Positions 33,680 to 43,880 of a stretch of DNA of 64,000 bases are shown one piece after another. The stretch comes from Mycobacterium sp. 155. GTDB lineage: Bacteria > Actinomycetota > Actinomycetes > Mycobacteriales > Mycobacteriaceae. The stretch spans positions 682,001 through 746,000 of the forward strand of contig NZ_KB892705.1 of NCBI RefSeq assembly GCF_000373905.1, given 5' to 3'. Under the pieces are notes generated by a model. The model saw only the letters and a list, made by a program, of their open reading frames with translations, did no database searches and was not told the DNA's origin. The stretch's first letter is position 1. The number at the start of each line of letters is the position of its first letter. A program made the translations under genes and the position numbers.

Positions 33680-34497
33680 CGTTGTCACCGTGGATGCGCT
33701 ATCTGGTGCGGTATCTGGCCCTGGCCTATGTCGGCGTGCTGGTGATCGTGCCGGTCGGGCTCATCCTGTGGCGCACGTTCTCCCCCGGGGTCGGAGCGTT
33801 CTTCGCTTCGGTCGGCACCCCGGCCGCCATCTCGGCACTGCAACTGTCGTTGCTGGTGGTGGCGATCGTCGTGCCGCTCAACGTGTTGTTCGGTGTCCCG
33901 ACCGCACTGGTTTTGGCGCGCAACAGATTCCGTGGCAGGAGCGCACTGCAGGCCGTCATCGATCTGCCATTCGCGGTGTCCCCGGTGGTGGTCGGCGTGG
34001 CGCTGATCCTGCTGTGGGGTTCGGCCGGACTGTTCGGATTCGTCGAGCGCGACCTCGGCGTCAAGATCATCTTCGGCTTCACGGGCATCGTGCTGGCGAG
34101 CATCTTCGTCACCGTTCCGTTCGTCATCCGCGAAGTCGAACCCGTGCTGCATGAGATCGGCACCGACCAGGAGGAGGCGGCCGCCACGCTGGGATCCAGT
34201 TGGTGGCAGACGTTCTGGCGCGTCACCCTGCCGTCCATCCGGTGGGGACTGACCTACGGCATCGTGCTCACCGTGGCCCGCACTCTCGGCGAGTTCGGCG
34301 CGGTGATCATGGTGTCGTCCAACCTGCCGGGCACATCGCAGACGCTGACCCTGCTGGTCGCCGACCGCTACAACCGAGGCACCGCCGAATCGGTGTACGG
34401 CGCGTATGCCATCTCGACTTTGTTGATGGCCGTCGCCGTGATCGTCCTGGTGGCCCAGGTGATCCTCGACCGGCGGCGAACCCGGACCGAGCAGTAG
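33676..34497 (+). CDS. cysW: Sulfate ABC transporter permease CysW
   Basis: A 273-residue permease, second half of the sulfate channel. The coupling loop is EEAAATLGSSWWQTFWRVTL, and DLPFAVSPVVVGVALILLWG parallels the CysT segment. Six membrane segments are evident. The ATG overlaps the cysT stop. The longer ORF upstream is antisense-like overlap within cysT and is rejected. Confidence 0.94.
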   Translation: MTLSPWMRYLVRYLALAYVGVLVIVPVGLILWRTFSPGVGAFFASVGTPAAISALQLSLLVVAIVVPLNVLFGVPTALVLARNRFRGRSALQAVIDLPFAVSPVVVGVALILLWGSAGLFGFVERDLGVKIIFGFTGIVLASIFVTVPFVIREVEPVLHEIGTDQEEAAATLGSSWWQTFWRVTLPSIRWGLTYGIVLTVARTLGEFGAVIMVSSNLPGTSQTLTLLVADRYNRGTAESVYGAYAISTLLMAVAVIVLVAQVILDRRRTRTEQ

Positions 34498-34518
34498 GGC
34501 CGAGAAGGAGCTAGAGCA

Positions 34519-35568
34519 ATGACCGACGCGATTGTCGTCCGGGGCGCCAACAAGCACTACGGTGAGTTCGCGGCACTGGACAATATCGATTTCGAGGTGC
34601 CATCCGGCTCGCTGACCGCCCTGCTGGGGCCCAGCGGCTCAGGCAAATCCACGCTGTTGCGTGCGATCGCCGGCCTCGATCAACCCGATACCGGCACTAT
34701 CACCATCAACGGCCAAGATGTGACGGGTGTGCCGCCACAGCGGCGCGGTATCGGTTTCGTCTTCCAGCACTACGCCGCGTTCAAGCACCTGACAGTCCGC
34801 GACAACGTGGCGTTCGGCCTCAAGATTCGCAAGCGCCCCAAGGCAGAGATCAAGGAGAAGGTCGACAATCTGCTGGAAGTGGTGGGGCTGAGCGGTTTTC
34901 AGACCCGCTACCCCAATCAGCTTTCGGGCGGCCAGCGTCAGCGCATGGCACTGGCCCGGGCGCTGGCGGTGGACCCGCAGGTGCTGCTGCTCGACGAGCC
35001 GTTCGGTGCGCTGGACGCCAAGGTGCGCGACGACCTGCGCACCTGGCTGCGTCGCCTGCACGACGAAGTCCATGTGACAACCGTGCTGGTCACCCATGAT
35101 CAGGCCGAGGCGCTCGATGTGGCCGACCGGATCGCGGTGCTCAACAAGGGCCGCATCGAGCAGGTCGGATCACCCACCCAGGTCTATGACGAGCCGGCCA
35201 ACGCGTTCGTGATGTCGTTCCTCGGGGCGGTGTCGGAACTCAACGGAATCCTGGTGCGCCCGCACGATATCCGGGTCGGGCGCAACCCCGAGTTGGCGAT
35301 CGCGGCTGGGGACGGAACGGCCGAGGCCACCGGCGTGCTGCGGGCCACCATCGACCGCATCGTGATGCTCGGCTTTGAGGTCCGCGTCGAACTCACCGCC
35401 GCCGCAAACAACATGCCGTTCACTGCGCAGATCACCCGGGGCGACGCCGAAGCGCTAGGCCTGCGCGATGGCGACACGGTCTACGTTCGAGCCACCCGGG
35501 TGCCGCAGATCTCCGGCGACATGCAGACCGCGGCGGTCGAGGAGATCGAGGCACTCACCACCAGCTGA
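34519..35568 (+). CDS. cysA: Sulfate ABC transporter ATP-binding protein
   Basis: A 349-residue ATPase driving the importer. Walker A is GPSGSGKST (around residue 36), the ABC signature [16 protein letters not shown], Walker [12 protein letters not shown], with the switch histidine in VTHDQ. A C-terminal TOBE-like domain starts after about residue 240. GAGAAGGAG lies about 8-10 bases upstream of the ATG. It is the last gene of subI-cysT-cysW-cysA and converges on the CstR-like gene seven bases away. Confidence 0.95.
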   Translation: MTDAIVVRGANKHYGEFAALDNIDFEVPSGSLTALLGPSGSGKSTLLRAIAGLDQPDTGTITINGQDVTGVPPQRRGIGFVFQHYAAFKHLTVRDNVAFGLKIRKRPKAEIKEKVDNLLEVVGLSGFQTRYPNQLSGGQRQRMALARALAVDPQVLLLDEPFGALDAKVRDDLRTWLRRLHDEVHVTTVLVTHDQAEALDVADRIAVLNKGRIEQVGSPTQVYDEPANAFVMSFLGAVSELNGILVRPHDIRVGRNPELAIAAGDGTAEATGVLRATIDRIVMLGFEVRVELTAAANNMPFTAQITRGDAEALGLRDGDTVYVRATRVPQISGDMQTAAVEEIEALTTS

Positions 35569-35574
35569 GCCGGC

Positions 35575-35880
<306 letters not shown>

Positions 35881-35884
35881 TCAT

Positions 35885-35902
35885 GGTACCCGTAGGGGTA
35901 TC
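35885..35902. promoter_or_regulatory. CsoR/CstR-type operator
   Basis: The sequence GGTACCCGTAGGGGTATC is a nearly symmetric site (GATACCCC-like half and GGGGTATC half with central TA). This is the G/C-tract operator type bound by CsoR, RcnR and CstR tetramers. It lies 41 bases upstream of the repressor gene, between it and the chelatase stop, so autoregulation is likely. Confidence 0.6.
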
Positions 35903-35941
35903 GGGTGCGAGGGTCTTACGACCTTGCGCGGCGGAATCAGG

Positions 35942-36658
35942 TCAGGCGGCGAAGCCGGCGTTGCGTGCGGCCATTGCTTCTTCGTAACGGTCCAGTACGG
36001 TGGCGGCCACCAGTCGGTGTGCCCCCAGCGGCTCAGCCATCGGAATACCTGCGGCACAGGCGAATTCGGCCACTCGATCGGTGATCCTGCCATGTGCGAG
36101 GAACCATGGGGCGATCACCAGGCGTTGCGCGCCGCGGGCGCGCAACGCCTCGACGGCATCGGCCGGCGTCGGAGTTTGGCCGGTCGCGAAAGCCACCTGC
36201 ACACCGGCCCAGCGGGTGCCCTCGAAGAGGGTTTGTGCCAGGGCGGCGGTACGCGCGTTGGCCGCCGGGTGCGACGAACCCACACTGGTCAGCACCACGC
36301 CGAGTTCGCTGTCGAACCGGGACACCCCCAGTGTGCTCAACCGCTCCCGCATCACTTGCAACAGGCGGGGATCGTCACCGAGGACATCGGCCTGGATGAC
36401 TTCGGCCCCGGACTCGGCGATCAGCGCGGGAATGTCGGTACGAGCGTGATAGGCACTGGCCAGCAGCAGTGGCACCACGACCGAACCGGCCGCGGTGTCG
36501 GCCAGCACATCGATCAGATTCGGGGTGTTCTGTTCGCAGAAAGCCACCTGGACCGCGGTATCCGGCAACAGGCGCCGCAGATGTCCCGCGATCGCATGGG
36601 CATTGGCCGACGATCGCGGATCCGCGCTGCCGTGTGCGGTCAGCACCAGCGAAGTCAC
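35942..36658 (-). CDS. Sirohydrochlorin chelatase (CbiX/SirB-like)
   Basis: A 238-residue protein of two CbiX-like halves, expected to insert iron into sirohydrochlorin to make siroheme for SirA. The metal-binding histidines fall in LVLTAHGSADPRS at the start and ASAYHARTDIP, with the repeated half VLTSVGSSHPAAN. The GTG at 36658 overlaps the cysH stop by four bases (GTGA). An ATG at 36676 is in frame but lies inside cysH. Cobalt insertion is a possible alternative activity. Counterpart: Rv2393. Confidence 0.87.
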   Translation of the reverse strand: MTSLVLTAHGSADPRSSANAHAIAGHLRRLLPDTAVQVAFCEQNTPNLIDVLADTAAGSVVVPLLLASAYHARTDIPALIAESGAEVIQADVLGDDPRLLQVMRERLSTLGVSRFDSELGVVLTSVGSSHPAANARTAALAQTLFEGTRWAGVQVAFATGQTPTPADAVEALRARGAQRLVIAPWFLAHGRITDRVAEFACAAGIPMAEPLGAHRLVAATVLDRYEEAMAARNAGFAA

Positions 36659-37362
36659 GAGGCGTGCAGCCCGCATTCCGTCTTGGTCTGTCCCGCCCAG
36701 CGGCCGCTACGTGGATCGGCTCCTGCGACGGGCTTGCTGGTGCACGGGGCGCACCCGATGGACGGATAGCCCTCGTAGACAAGGGGATTGACCAGGATGT
36801 CGTTGGCCTCGATGTAGGCCTGCATCTCCTCGTCGCTCCACGCCGCGATCGGATTGATCTTCACCAGACCAAATGCGTTGTCCCAGCTGATCAGCGGGGC
36901 GTTCGCCCGCGTCGGGGCCTCCACCCGGCGGATACCGGTGACCCACGCCGAATACCCCGCCAGCGCCTTGCTCAGCGGCTCGACCTTGCGCAACCGGCAG
37001 CACTCGCCGGCGTTGCGGGTGAACAGATCCTTGCCGAGGAGTTCGTCCTGCTCGGCGACGGTGTGCTCGGGATGCACGTTGACCACATTCACGCCGTACA
37101 CCTGCTCGACGGCGTCGCGGGTACCGATGGTCTCAGCGAAGTGGTAGCCGGTGTCGAGGAACAACACGTCGACACCGGGGCGGACCTTGGCCGCCATCTC
37201 GACCAGCACAGCATCCTGCATGTTGGACGCCACCACATAGTTGCCGCCGAAGTGCTTGTCCGTCCAGCGCAGCAGCTCTTCGGCACTGGCGTCGGCCAGC
37301 TCGGCTGCACCACGCTCCGCCAACTCCCGCAGCGCCGCCTCCGTGGTCGCCAACCCCGTCAC
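36655..37362 (-). CDS. cysH: Adenylyl-sulfate (APS) reductase
   Basis: A 235-residue CysH that reduces activated sulfate to sulfite. It has the iron-sulfur cysteines of the APS-specific type: Cys121-Cys122 (AGECCRLRK) and Cys204/Cys207 (IGCAPCTSKP). The catalytic C-terminal ECGLH has Cys230. The GTG at 37362 overlaps the sirA stop by four bases. Everything upstream in the same frame is inside sirA and not coding. The reductant is thioredoxin in the family. The product goes to SirA. Confidence 0.94.
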   Translation of the reverse strand: MTGLATTEAALRELAERGAAELADASAEELLRWTDKHFGGNYVVASNMQDAVLVEMAAKVRPGVDVLFLDTGYHFAETIGTRDAVEQVYGVNVVNVHPEHTVAEQDELLGKDLFTRNAGECCRLRKVEPLSKALAGYSAWVTGIRRVEAPTRANAPLISWDNAFGLVKINPIAAWSDEEMQAYIEANDILVNPLVYEGYPSIGCAPCTSKPVAGADPRSGRWAGQTKTECGLHAS

Positions 37363-39038
37363 CTCAAATCCGCTTCGTCGGCCCGCACGGCCCACTGGGC
37401 GAAGCGTTCGCCCTCGTTGCGGAGCTTGATGAAGTTGCGGGTGACCCGCTCGATGTAGTCGCCGAGATCGGTGGCCAGCACCTTGTGCTGGCGCAGTTTG
37501 CGCCCGAAACCGCTGTCGAGGCCCAGGCTGCCGCCCAAGTGCACCTGGAAGCCCTCCTCGGGTCCGTTGCCGTCGTCGACCATCTGGCCCTTGAAGCCGA
37601 TGTCGGCGACCTGGATGCGCGCGCACGAGTTGGGGCAACCGTTGATGTTGACCGTGATCGGCACGTCCAGTTCCGCATTGAGGTCGCCAAGCCGGGCCTC
37701 CAGTTCCGGAACCAGGTGTTGAGCGCGACCACGGGTGTCGGCGAAGCTCAGCTTGCAGTACTCGATGCCGGTGCACGCCATCAGGTTCTGGCGCCAGTGC
37801 GATGGCTGTGACTGCAAACCGAGCTCTTCCAGGCCGGCGCGCAGGGAGTCGACCTTGTCGTCGGGAACGTCGAGGATGATCAGCTTCTGGTATGCGGTCA
37901 GGCGGGCGCGGTCCGCGCCGGCCGCCTCCATGAGATCGGCGACCTTGGTCAGGATGGTGCCCGAGACGCGCCCGGCGATCGCCGAGACACCCACCGCGTT
38001 GAGGCCGTTCTTGATCTTCTGCACGCCGACGTGGTCGACGGTGTGCGGCACCTGCTCAGGCGCAGGCCCGTCGATGAGGGGACGCTTCAGGTATTCCTTT
38101 TCGAGAACTTCTCGGAATTTTTCTACGCCCCAGTCCTTGACCAGGAACTTCAGCCGCGCCTTCGAGCGCAGTCGGCGGTACCCGTAGTCGCGGAAGATCC
38201 CGACCACGCCCGCCCATACCTCGGCGACCTCCTCGAGCGGCACCCATACGCCGAGGCGCTGTGCCAGCATCGGGTTGGTCGACAGCCCGCCGCCGACCCA
38301 CAGGTCCAGGCCGGGCCCGTGCTCGGGGTGGTTGACGCCGATGAACGACACGTCGTTGATCTCGTGCGCAACGTCCTGCAGACCGGAGACGGCGGTCTTG
38401 AACTTGCGGGGCAGGTTGGAGAACTCCGGGTTGCCGATGTAGCGCTGCTCGATCGCCCGCAAAGCCGGGGTCGGGTCCAGCACCTCGACCAGTGAATCGC
38501 CGGCCAGCGGCGAGCCGAGCATGCCGCGCGGGCAGTCACCGCAGGCTTCCGTGGTCTGCAGGCCGACCTCGTCCAGGCGCCGCCAGACCTCCGGGACGTC
38601 CTCGATCTGCAGCCAGTGGTATTGCAGGTTCTCGCGGTCGGTGATGTCGGCGCTGTCCCGGGCGAAATCGACCGAGATCTGCCCGAGGGTCCGCACGGCC
38701 TGCGCTGAGAGCGCTTTGCCGTCGGTGCGCACGCGCATCATGAAGTACTTGGCTTCCAGAAGGTCGGCGTTGTCGTCGCCGGTCCAGGTACCGTCGTAGC
38801 CCTCGGTGCGCTGGGTGTAGAGGCCCATCCAGCGGAACCGGCCACGCAGGTCGTCCTTGGCGATGGAGTCGAACCCCTGCTTGGAGTAGGCATCGATGAT
38901 GCGGGCCCGCACGTTGAGCGCGTCGTCCTCCTGCTTGAACGCCTCGTTGGGGTTCAGGGGGTCGCGGCTGCCCAGCGCCCACTGGCCTTCGTCGCGCGGC
39001 TTCTTGGTGGGGCGGGGCTTGTCTTGTACTTCGGTCAT
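37359..39038 (-). CDS. sirA: Ferredoxin-sulfite reductase
   Basis: A 559-residue siroheme/[4Fe-4S] enzyme reducing sulfite to sulfide with electrons from ferredoxin. The N-terminal half includes ACGDCPRGMLGSPLAGDS. The C-terminal half includes NLMACTGIEYCKLSFADTRG and INGCPNSCARIQVADIGF, the cysteine motifs that ligate the cluster and siroheme. The ATG at 39038 has GAGGAG upstream, buried in a small hairpin. First gene of sirA-cysH-chelatase, preceded by a Cys-rich leader ORF. The M. tuberculosis counterpart is Rv2391 (SirA, earlier NirA). Confidence 0.94.
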   Translation of the reverse strand: MTEVQDKPRPTKKPRDEGQWALGSRDPLNPNEAFKQEDDALNVRARIIDAYSKQGFDSIAKDDLRGRFRWMGLYTQRTEGYDGTWTGDDNADLLEAKYFMMRVRTDGKALSAQAVRTLGQISVDFARDSADITDRENLQYHWLQIEDVPEVWRRLDEVGLQTTEACGDCPRGMLGSPLAGDSLVEVLDPTPALRAIEQRYIGNPEFSNLPRKFKTAVSGLQDVAHEINDVSFIGVNHPEHGPGLDLWVGGGLSTNPMLAQRLGVWVPLEEVAEVWAGVVGIFRDYGYRRLRSKARLKFLVKDWGVEKFREVLEKEYLKRPLIDGPAPEQVPHTVDHVGVQKIKNGLNAVGVSAIAGRVSGTILTKVADLMEAAGADRARLTAYQKLIILDVPDDKVDSLRAGLEELGLQSQPSHWRQNLMACTGIEYCKLSFADTRGRAQHLVPELEARLGDLNAELDVPITVNINGCPNSCARIQVADIGFKGQMVDDGNGPEEGFQVHLGGSLGLDSGFGRKLRQHKVLATDLGDYIERVTRNFIKLRNEGERFAQWAVRADEADLR

Positions 39039-39041
39039 GGA

Positions 39042-39060
39042 GGCTCCTCGGGTGGGAGCC
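39042..39060 (-). promoter_or_regulatory. Hairpin sequestering the sirA ribosome binding site
   Basis: On the minus strand GGCTCC and GGAGCC pair perfectly (6 bp, 7-base loop). The GAGGAG ribosome binding site of sirA is in the second arm and adjoining loop. It ends three bases before the ATG. This is the structure needed for attenuation by the upstream Cys-rich ORF. Confidence 0.6.
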
Positions 39061-39160
39061 GGCCTGTGGATCGCGCTATCACCGGCTGGGCTGTCCGGCG
39101 GCGCAGATCCGGTGGCCAGCTGAATGTATGGGGCGGGCAGGGGCCGAAATCAACGCGGAG

Positions 39161-39256
39161 TCAAGACAGACAACAACAGCTACAAACGCGCTTGAAGTCG
39201 ACATGCCGCCGAGCCACCAGCGGAACGCTGATGCTGCTGTTACGGGCGACGGTCAC
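39161..39256 (-). CDS. Leaderless polycysteine leader peptide upstream of sirA
   Basis: A 31-codon ORF from a GTG at 39256, ending KRVCSCCCLS, with four Cys in six codons near the end. A -10 like element lies seven bases upstream, so translation probably begins at the mRNA 5' end; a GTG at 39217 would give an 18-residue form. It matches the cysteine attenuator described upstream of the M. smegmatis sulfite reductase operon. Confidence 0.78.
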   Translation of the reverse strand: MTVARNSSISVPLVARRHVDFKRVCSCCCLS

Positions 39257-39263
39257 GCCCGCT

Positions 39264-39269
39264 ATTCTG
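39264..39269 (-). promoter_or_regulatory. -10 element for the sirA leader ORF
   Basis: On the minus strand CAGAAT (a variant of TANNNT) ends seven bases before the GTG at 39256, predicting a leaderless start. Confidence 0.4.
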
Positions 39270-39358
39270 CCACGATTGTCGCCACCTGCCCTAACCGGGG
39301 CAGATTTGCGCTCACGGTGAGCAAAAGTCGGCGCTGGACAGGCTGGGAAAATCAATAC

Positions 39359-40531
39359 ATGCCCACGCGGACCCTGCCTATTGGCAAGCCCGATCTGGCC
39401 GCCGTGCCGGGCCGGCCGTTCGGCATCTACATTCACGTCCCGTTCTGCGCCACGCGGTGCGGATACTGCGACTTCAACACCTACACGGCCGCCGAGTTGG
39501 GTGGCGCCAGCCCGGACGGCTGGCTGGCCGCGCTGCGCATCGAGCTGGCGCTGGCGGCGGCGCAGGTCGGGGCCGTGCCGGTGCAGACGGTGTTCGTCGG
39601 CGGTGGCACCCCGTCGATGCTCGGGAGCAGCGGGCTCGTCGCAGTGCTCGACGCCGTGCGGAACAACTTCACGCTGGCCCCGGAAGCCGAGGTGACCACC
39701 GAGGCCAACCCGGAATCGACCGCACCGGAGTTTTTCGGGACGCTGCGGCAGGCCGGCTATACGCGAGTGTCGCTGGGGATGCAGTCGGTGGTCCCGCATG
39801 TGCTGGCGGTGCTCGACCGCACTCACTCGCCGGGCCGGGCGCTGGCCGCCGCGGCCGAGGCGCGCAGCGCCGGGTTCGACCATGTCAATCTCGACTTGAT
39901 CTACGGCACACCGGGGGAGTCCGACGACGATCTGCGCCGCTCTGTCGACGCCGCGGTGCACGTCGGCGTCGACCATGTCTCTGCGTACGCGCTGGTGGTC
40001 GAGGACGGCACGGCGCTGGCCCGCCGGGTGCGCAAGGGACAGATCGCCGCGCCCGACGACGACGTGCTGGCGCAGCGTTACGAGCTGCTCGACGCGCACC
40101 TCGCTGCCGCCGGCTTCCAGTGGTACGAGGTGTCGAACTGGAGTCGCCCCGGGGGCGAGTGCCGGCACAACCTCGGTTATTGGCGGGGCGGCGAATGGTG
40201 GGGCGCGGGCCCCGGGGCGCACGGGTTCCTGGGTGCGACCCGGTGGTGGAACATCAAGCACCCCAACGCGTATGCCGAGGCCCTGGCCGGCGGCGAGCTG
40301 CCGATCGCCGATTTCGAGGACCTCGATGCCTATGCCCGCCACACCGAGGACGTGATGTTGCGGTTGCGACTACGGGACGGTCTGGAGCTCGCGCTGCTGG
40401 ATGCCGATGAGCGATCGCGGGTGCCCGGCCTGATCGACGATGGACTGATCACGAACTCCGGCGAGCGGCTGGTGCTGACCGATCAGGGTCGGCTACTAGC
40501 TGACGGCGTGGTACGCACATTGCTGGCATAA
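39359..40531 (+). CDS. hemW: Radical SAM protein HemW (coproporphyrinogen oxidase-like)
   Basis: A 390-residue radical SAM protein. The cluster motif CATRCGYC (Cys30, Cys34, Cys37) is followed by DFNTYT, and FVGGGTPSML and LDLIYGTPGESDDDL are conserved. HemW proteins deliver heme to respiratory enzymes and lack true coproporphyrinogen dehydrogenase activity, though they are often annotated as HemN. The ATG at 39359 is preferred over upstream in-frame starts, which overlap the sirA leader. It is divergent from sirA. Confidence 0.9.
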   Translation: MPTRTLPIGKPDLAAVPGRPFGIYIHVPFCATRCGYCDFNTYTAAELGGASPDGWLAALRIELALAAAQVGAVPVQTVFVGGGTPSMLGSSGLVAVLDAVRNNFTLAPEAEVTTEANPESTAPEFFGTLRQAGYTRVSLGMQSVVPHVLAVLDRTHSPGRALAAAAEARSAGFDHVNLDLIYGTPGESDDDLRRSVDAAVHVGVDHVSAYALVVEDGTALARRVRKGQIAAPDDDVLAQRYELLDAHLAAAGFQWYEVSNWSRPGGECRHNLGYWRGGEWWGAGPGAHGFLGATRWWNIKHPNAYAEALAGGELPIADFEDLDAYARHTEDVMLRLRLRDGLELALLDADERSRVPGLIDDGLITNSGERLVLTDQGRLLADGVVRTLLA

Positions 40532-40574
40532 CACGGCGTTCGATGGTCGCGGCGGTGTAGCCCACCCGCTAAAG

Positions 40575-41969
<1,395 letters not shown>

Positions 41970-42002
41970 GTCTCGTCCACCTTCTGGGCTGACTGTTCCG
42001 GC

Positions 42003-42081
42003 CCGAGTGTCACGCTGTTTCGGTCCGAGTGTCACGCTGGAGTGGCGCTCGGTCTCGGTAGCCACTCCAGCGTGACACTCG
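42003..42081. terminator. Perfect 21-bp hairpin with an extra half repeat
   Basis: Arms at 42026-42046 and 42061-42081 are perfectly complementary over 21 bases with a 14-base loop. A third copy of the core CCGAGTGTCACGCTG stands at 42003-42017 in direct orientation. The element lies between the convergent mbtI and mbtA stops and should terminate both. The extra copy and the arm length suggest a dispersed repeat family. Confidence 0.65.
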
Positions 42082-42094
42082 GCGCGATCGGAGC

Positions 42095-43774
42095 TCAGCC
42101 CGCGGCCAGCTGTGCCACGATCGCCTTCTTGTCGATCTTGCCGACGGCGGTGGTGGGCAGAGCCGACATCGGCACCAGCACGTCGGGCCGGGCGTGCGAT
42201 GCCACGCCGCGCTCCTCGAGGTGGCTGTGCAACTCGGCAAGCGTCACCGGGGCTCCGCTGAAAACCACTGCGGCGCAGATCTTCTCGCCCAGGTAGTCGT
42301 CGGGCAGCGGGACTGCGGCGGCTGACCAGACGGCGGGATGGGTGAGCAGGTGCTCCTCCAGGTCCAGGGCCGAGACGTTCTCACCGCCGCGCACGATGAC
42401 ATCTTTGACGCGCCCGGTCACCGTCAAGTAGCCCGCGAGTGGGCCGTCGCCGAACCGTCGCACTCGGTCGCCGCTGCGGTAGAAACCGTCCGGCGTGAAC
42501 GAGCGCTCGTTGGCGACGTCGGCGTTGAAGTACCCGTTGATCGTGTAGGGCCCGCGCACCAGCAGCTCGCCCTCTTCTCCGGGCGCCACGTCGTGCCCGT
42601 CCTCGTCGACGACGCGCACCTCGTCGGCGGGGCACAGCGGCCTGCCCTGGGTGGCCTCCAGGATCTCGACCGAATCTCCGATGCGGGTGTAGTTCAGCAA
42701 ACCCTCGGCCATTCCGAACACCTGCTGAAGCCCGGGTGTCAGGGCTGATCGGACCAGTCGGGCATCCGCGGCGCCCAGCTTGGCGCCGCCGACCTGCAGC
42801 AGGCGCAACGACTTCGGCGCCAGCGGTTCCCAATCGCAGGCCTGTGCCCAGAGCTTCGCCAGGGCGGGCACCAGGGCGGTGACGGTGACGCCGTGGGCGT
42901 CGATTGCGGCGAACGCGGCCTCCGGGCTCGGATCCGCGGTGAACACCGTCGTGGCGCCCACGCTGAGCGCGCCGAGCAGGCCTGGACAGGCCAGCGGGAA
43001 GTTGTGCGCGGCGGGCAAGGCCACCAGGTAGACGTCGTCGGGGCCCAGCCCGCACAGGTGGGCGCTGGCGGTGCAGCTGTACACATAGTCCTGGTGTGTG
43101 CGCGGGATGAGCTTCGGAGCCCCTGTTGTCCCGCCGGACACCAACAGCAGCGCCGGGCCGGCCAGGTCGGGGTCGATCTGCGGGACGGGTCCGGTCGTTT
43201 CGCGCGCCACCGTCGTCCAGGACAGGAAGCCGTCTCTGTCCTCCGGCAGGTCTCCGTGGACCAGCACGTGTCGCACGGTCGGGTGCGTGGCCAGCAGCTC
43301 GGTGGCCATCGTGCGGTAGTCGAATCCGTTTGCCGTGTCGGCGATGAGCAGCGCGACCGCACCGCTCACCTCGGCGAAGTGCGTGAGCTCGGCCAACCGG
43401 TGCCCGGGCAGGCACATCACCGGTATCGCACCGGCGCGCAACAGCCCGAACAGCGCGATCGCGAACTCGCTCGAATTGGGGAGCTGGAACAGGACCCGGT
43501 CACCCGGGCGAATACCGACGCCGGCGATCCCGGTCGCAGCGCGGTCGGCGAGTGCGTCGAGTTCGGCGAATGTGTGCGTTTCGACGGAATCGGCGATCGC
43601 GACCCGGTTCGGCCACTGCTCGGCGGCCCGCCGGAGAACTGAATCCAGGCTCCGATCAGCCCAATAGCCGGCCGCTCGGTACGCCTGGGCACGGTCGGCT
43701 GGAAATGGCGCAAAACCCTGTCGCAATGTCGACTGACCTGCGGATTCGGACGGCTTGGCAGTGGTCGGACTCAC
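42095..43774 (-). CDS. mbtA: Salicyl-AMP ligase / salicyl-ArCP synthetase
   Basis: A 559-residue stand-alone adenylation enzyme that activates salicylate and loads it onto the aryl carrier domain of MbtB. The AMP-binding P-loop is LLLVSGGTTGAPKLIPRTH. Further core motifs are QQVFGMAEGLLNYTR, YRSGDRVRRF and GRVKDVIVRGGENVSA, with the C-terminal lysine in TAVGKIDKKAI. GTG start at 43774 with GAGGTG upstream. It is divergent from mbtB, sharing two IdeR boxes. Confidence 0.94.
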   Translation of the reverse strand: MSPTTAKPSESAGQSTLRQGFAPFPADRAQAYRAAGYWADRSLDSVLRRAAEQWPNRVAIADSVETHTFAELDALADRAATGIAGVGIRPGDRVLFQLPNSSEFAIALFGLLRAGAIPVMCLPGHRLAELTHFAEVSGAVALLIADTANGFDYRTMATELLATHPTVRHVLVHGDLPEDRDGFLSWTTVARETTGPVPQIDPDLAGPALLLVSGGTTGAPKLIPRTHQDYVYSCTASAHLCGLGPDDVYLVALPAAHNFPLACPGLLGALSVGATTVFTADPSPEAAFAAIDAHGVTVTALVPALAKLWAQACDWEPLAPKSLRLLQVGGAKLGAADARLVRSALTPGLQQVFGMAEGLLNYTRIGDSVEILEATQGRPLCPADEVRVVDEDGHDVAPGEEGELLVRGPYTINGYFNADVANERSFTPDGFYRSGDRVRRFGDGPLAGYLTVTGRVKDVIVRGGENVSALDLEEHLLTHPAVWSAAAVPLPDDYLGEKICAAVVFSGAPVTLAELHSHLEERGVASHARPDVLVPMSALPTTAVGKIDKKAIVAQLAAG

Positions 43775-43814
43775 GTCGAGGCACCTCGGGGTAGGCGTGT
43801 TCGGTCACTCGAAT

Positions 43815-43833
43815 ATAGGGTAGCCTCCACAAA
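43815..43833. promoter_or_regulatory. IdeR box 1, mbtA/mbtB divergent promoter
   Basis: ATAGGGTAGCCTCCACAAA matches the IdeR consensus at about 13 of 19 positions. It lies 41 bases from the mbtA start and should confer iron repression. Confidence 0.65.
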
Positions 43834-43834
43834 G

Positions 43835-43853
43835 TTAGGGCAGCCTGCACTAA
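43835..43853. promoter_or_regulatory. IdeR box 2, mbtA/mbtB divergent promoter
   Basis: TTAGGGCAGCCTGCACTAA matches the IdeR consensus at about 14 of 19 positions. It is one base from box 1 and 27 bases before mbtB. Tandem boxes are the arrangement known at mycobacterial mbtA-mbtB. Confidence 0.7.
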
Positions 43854-43880
43854 ATTTTCGGGACTCAGTCGGAGGTCATG

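Noticed and set aside
39128..39358. N-terminal extension of hemW
   Set aside because: It overlaps the sirA leader ORF and promoter on the other strand, and HemW proteins normally begin close to the FGIYIHVPFC motif.
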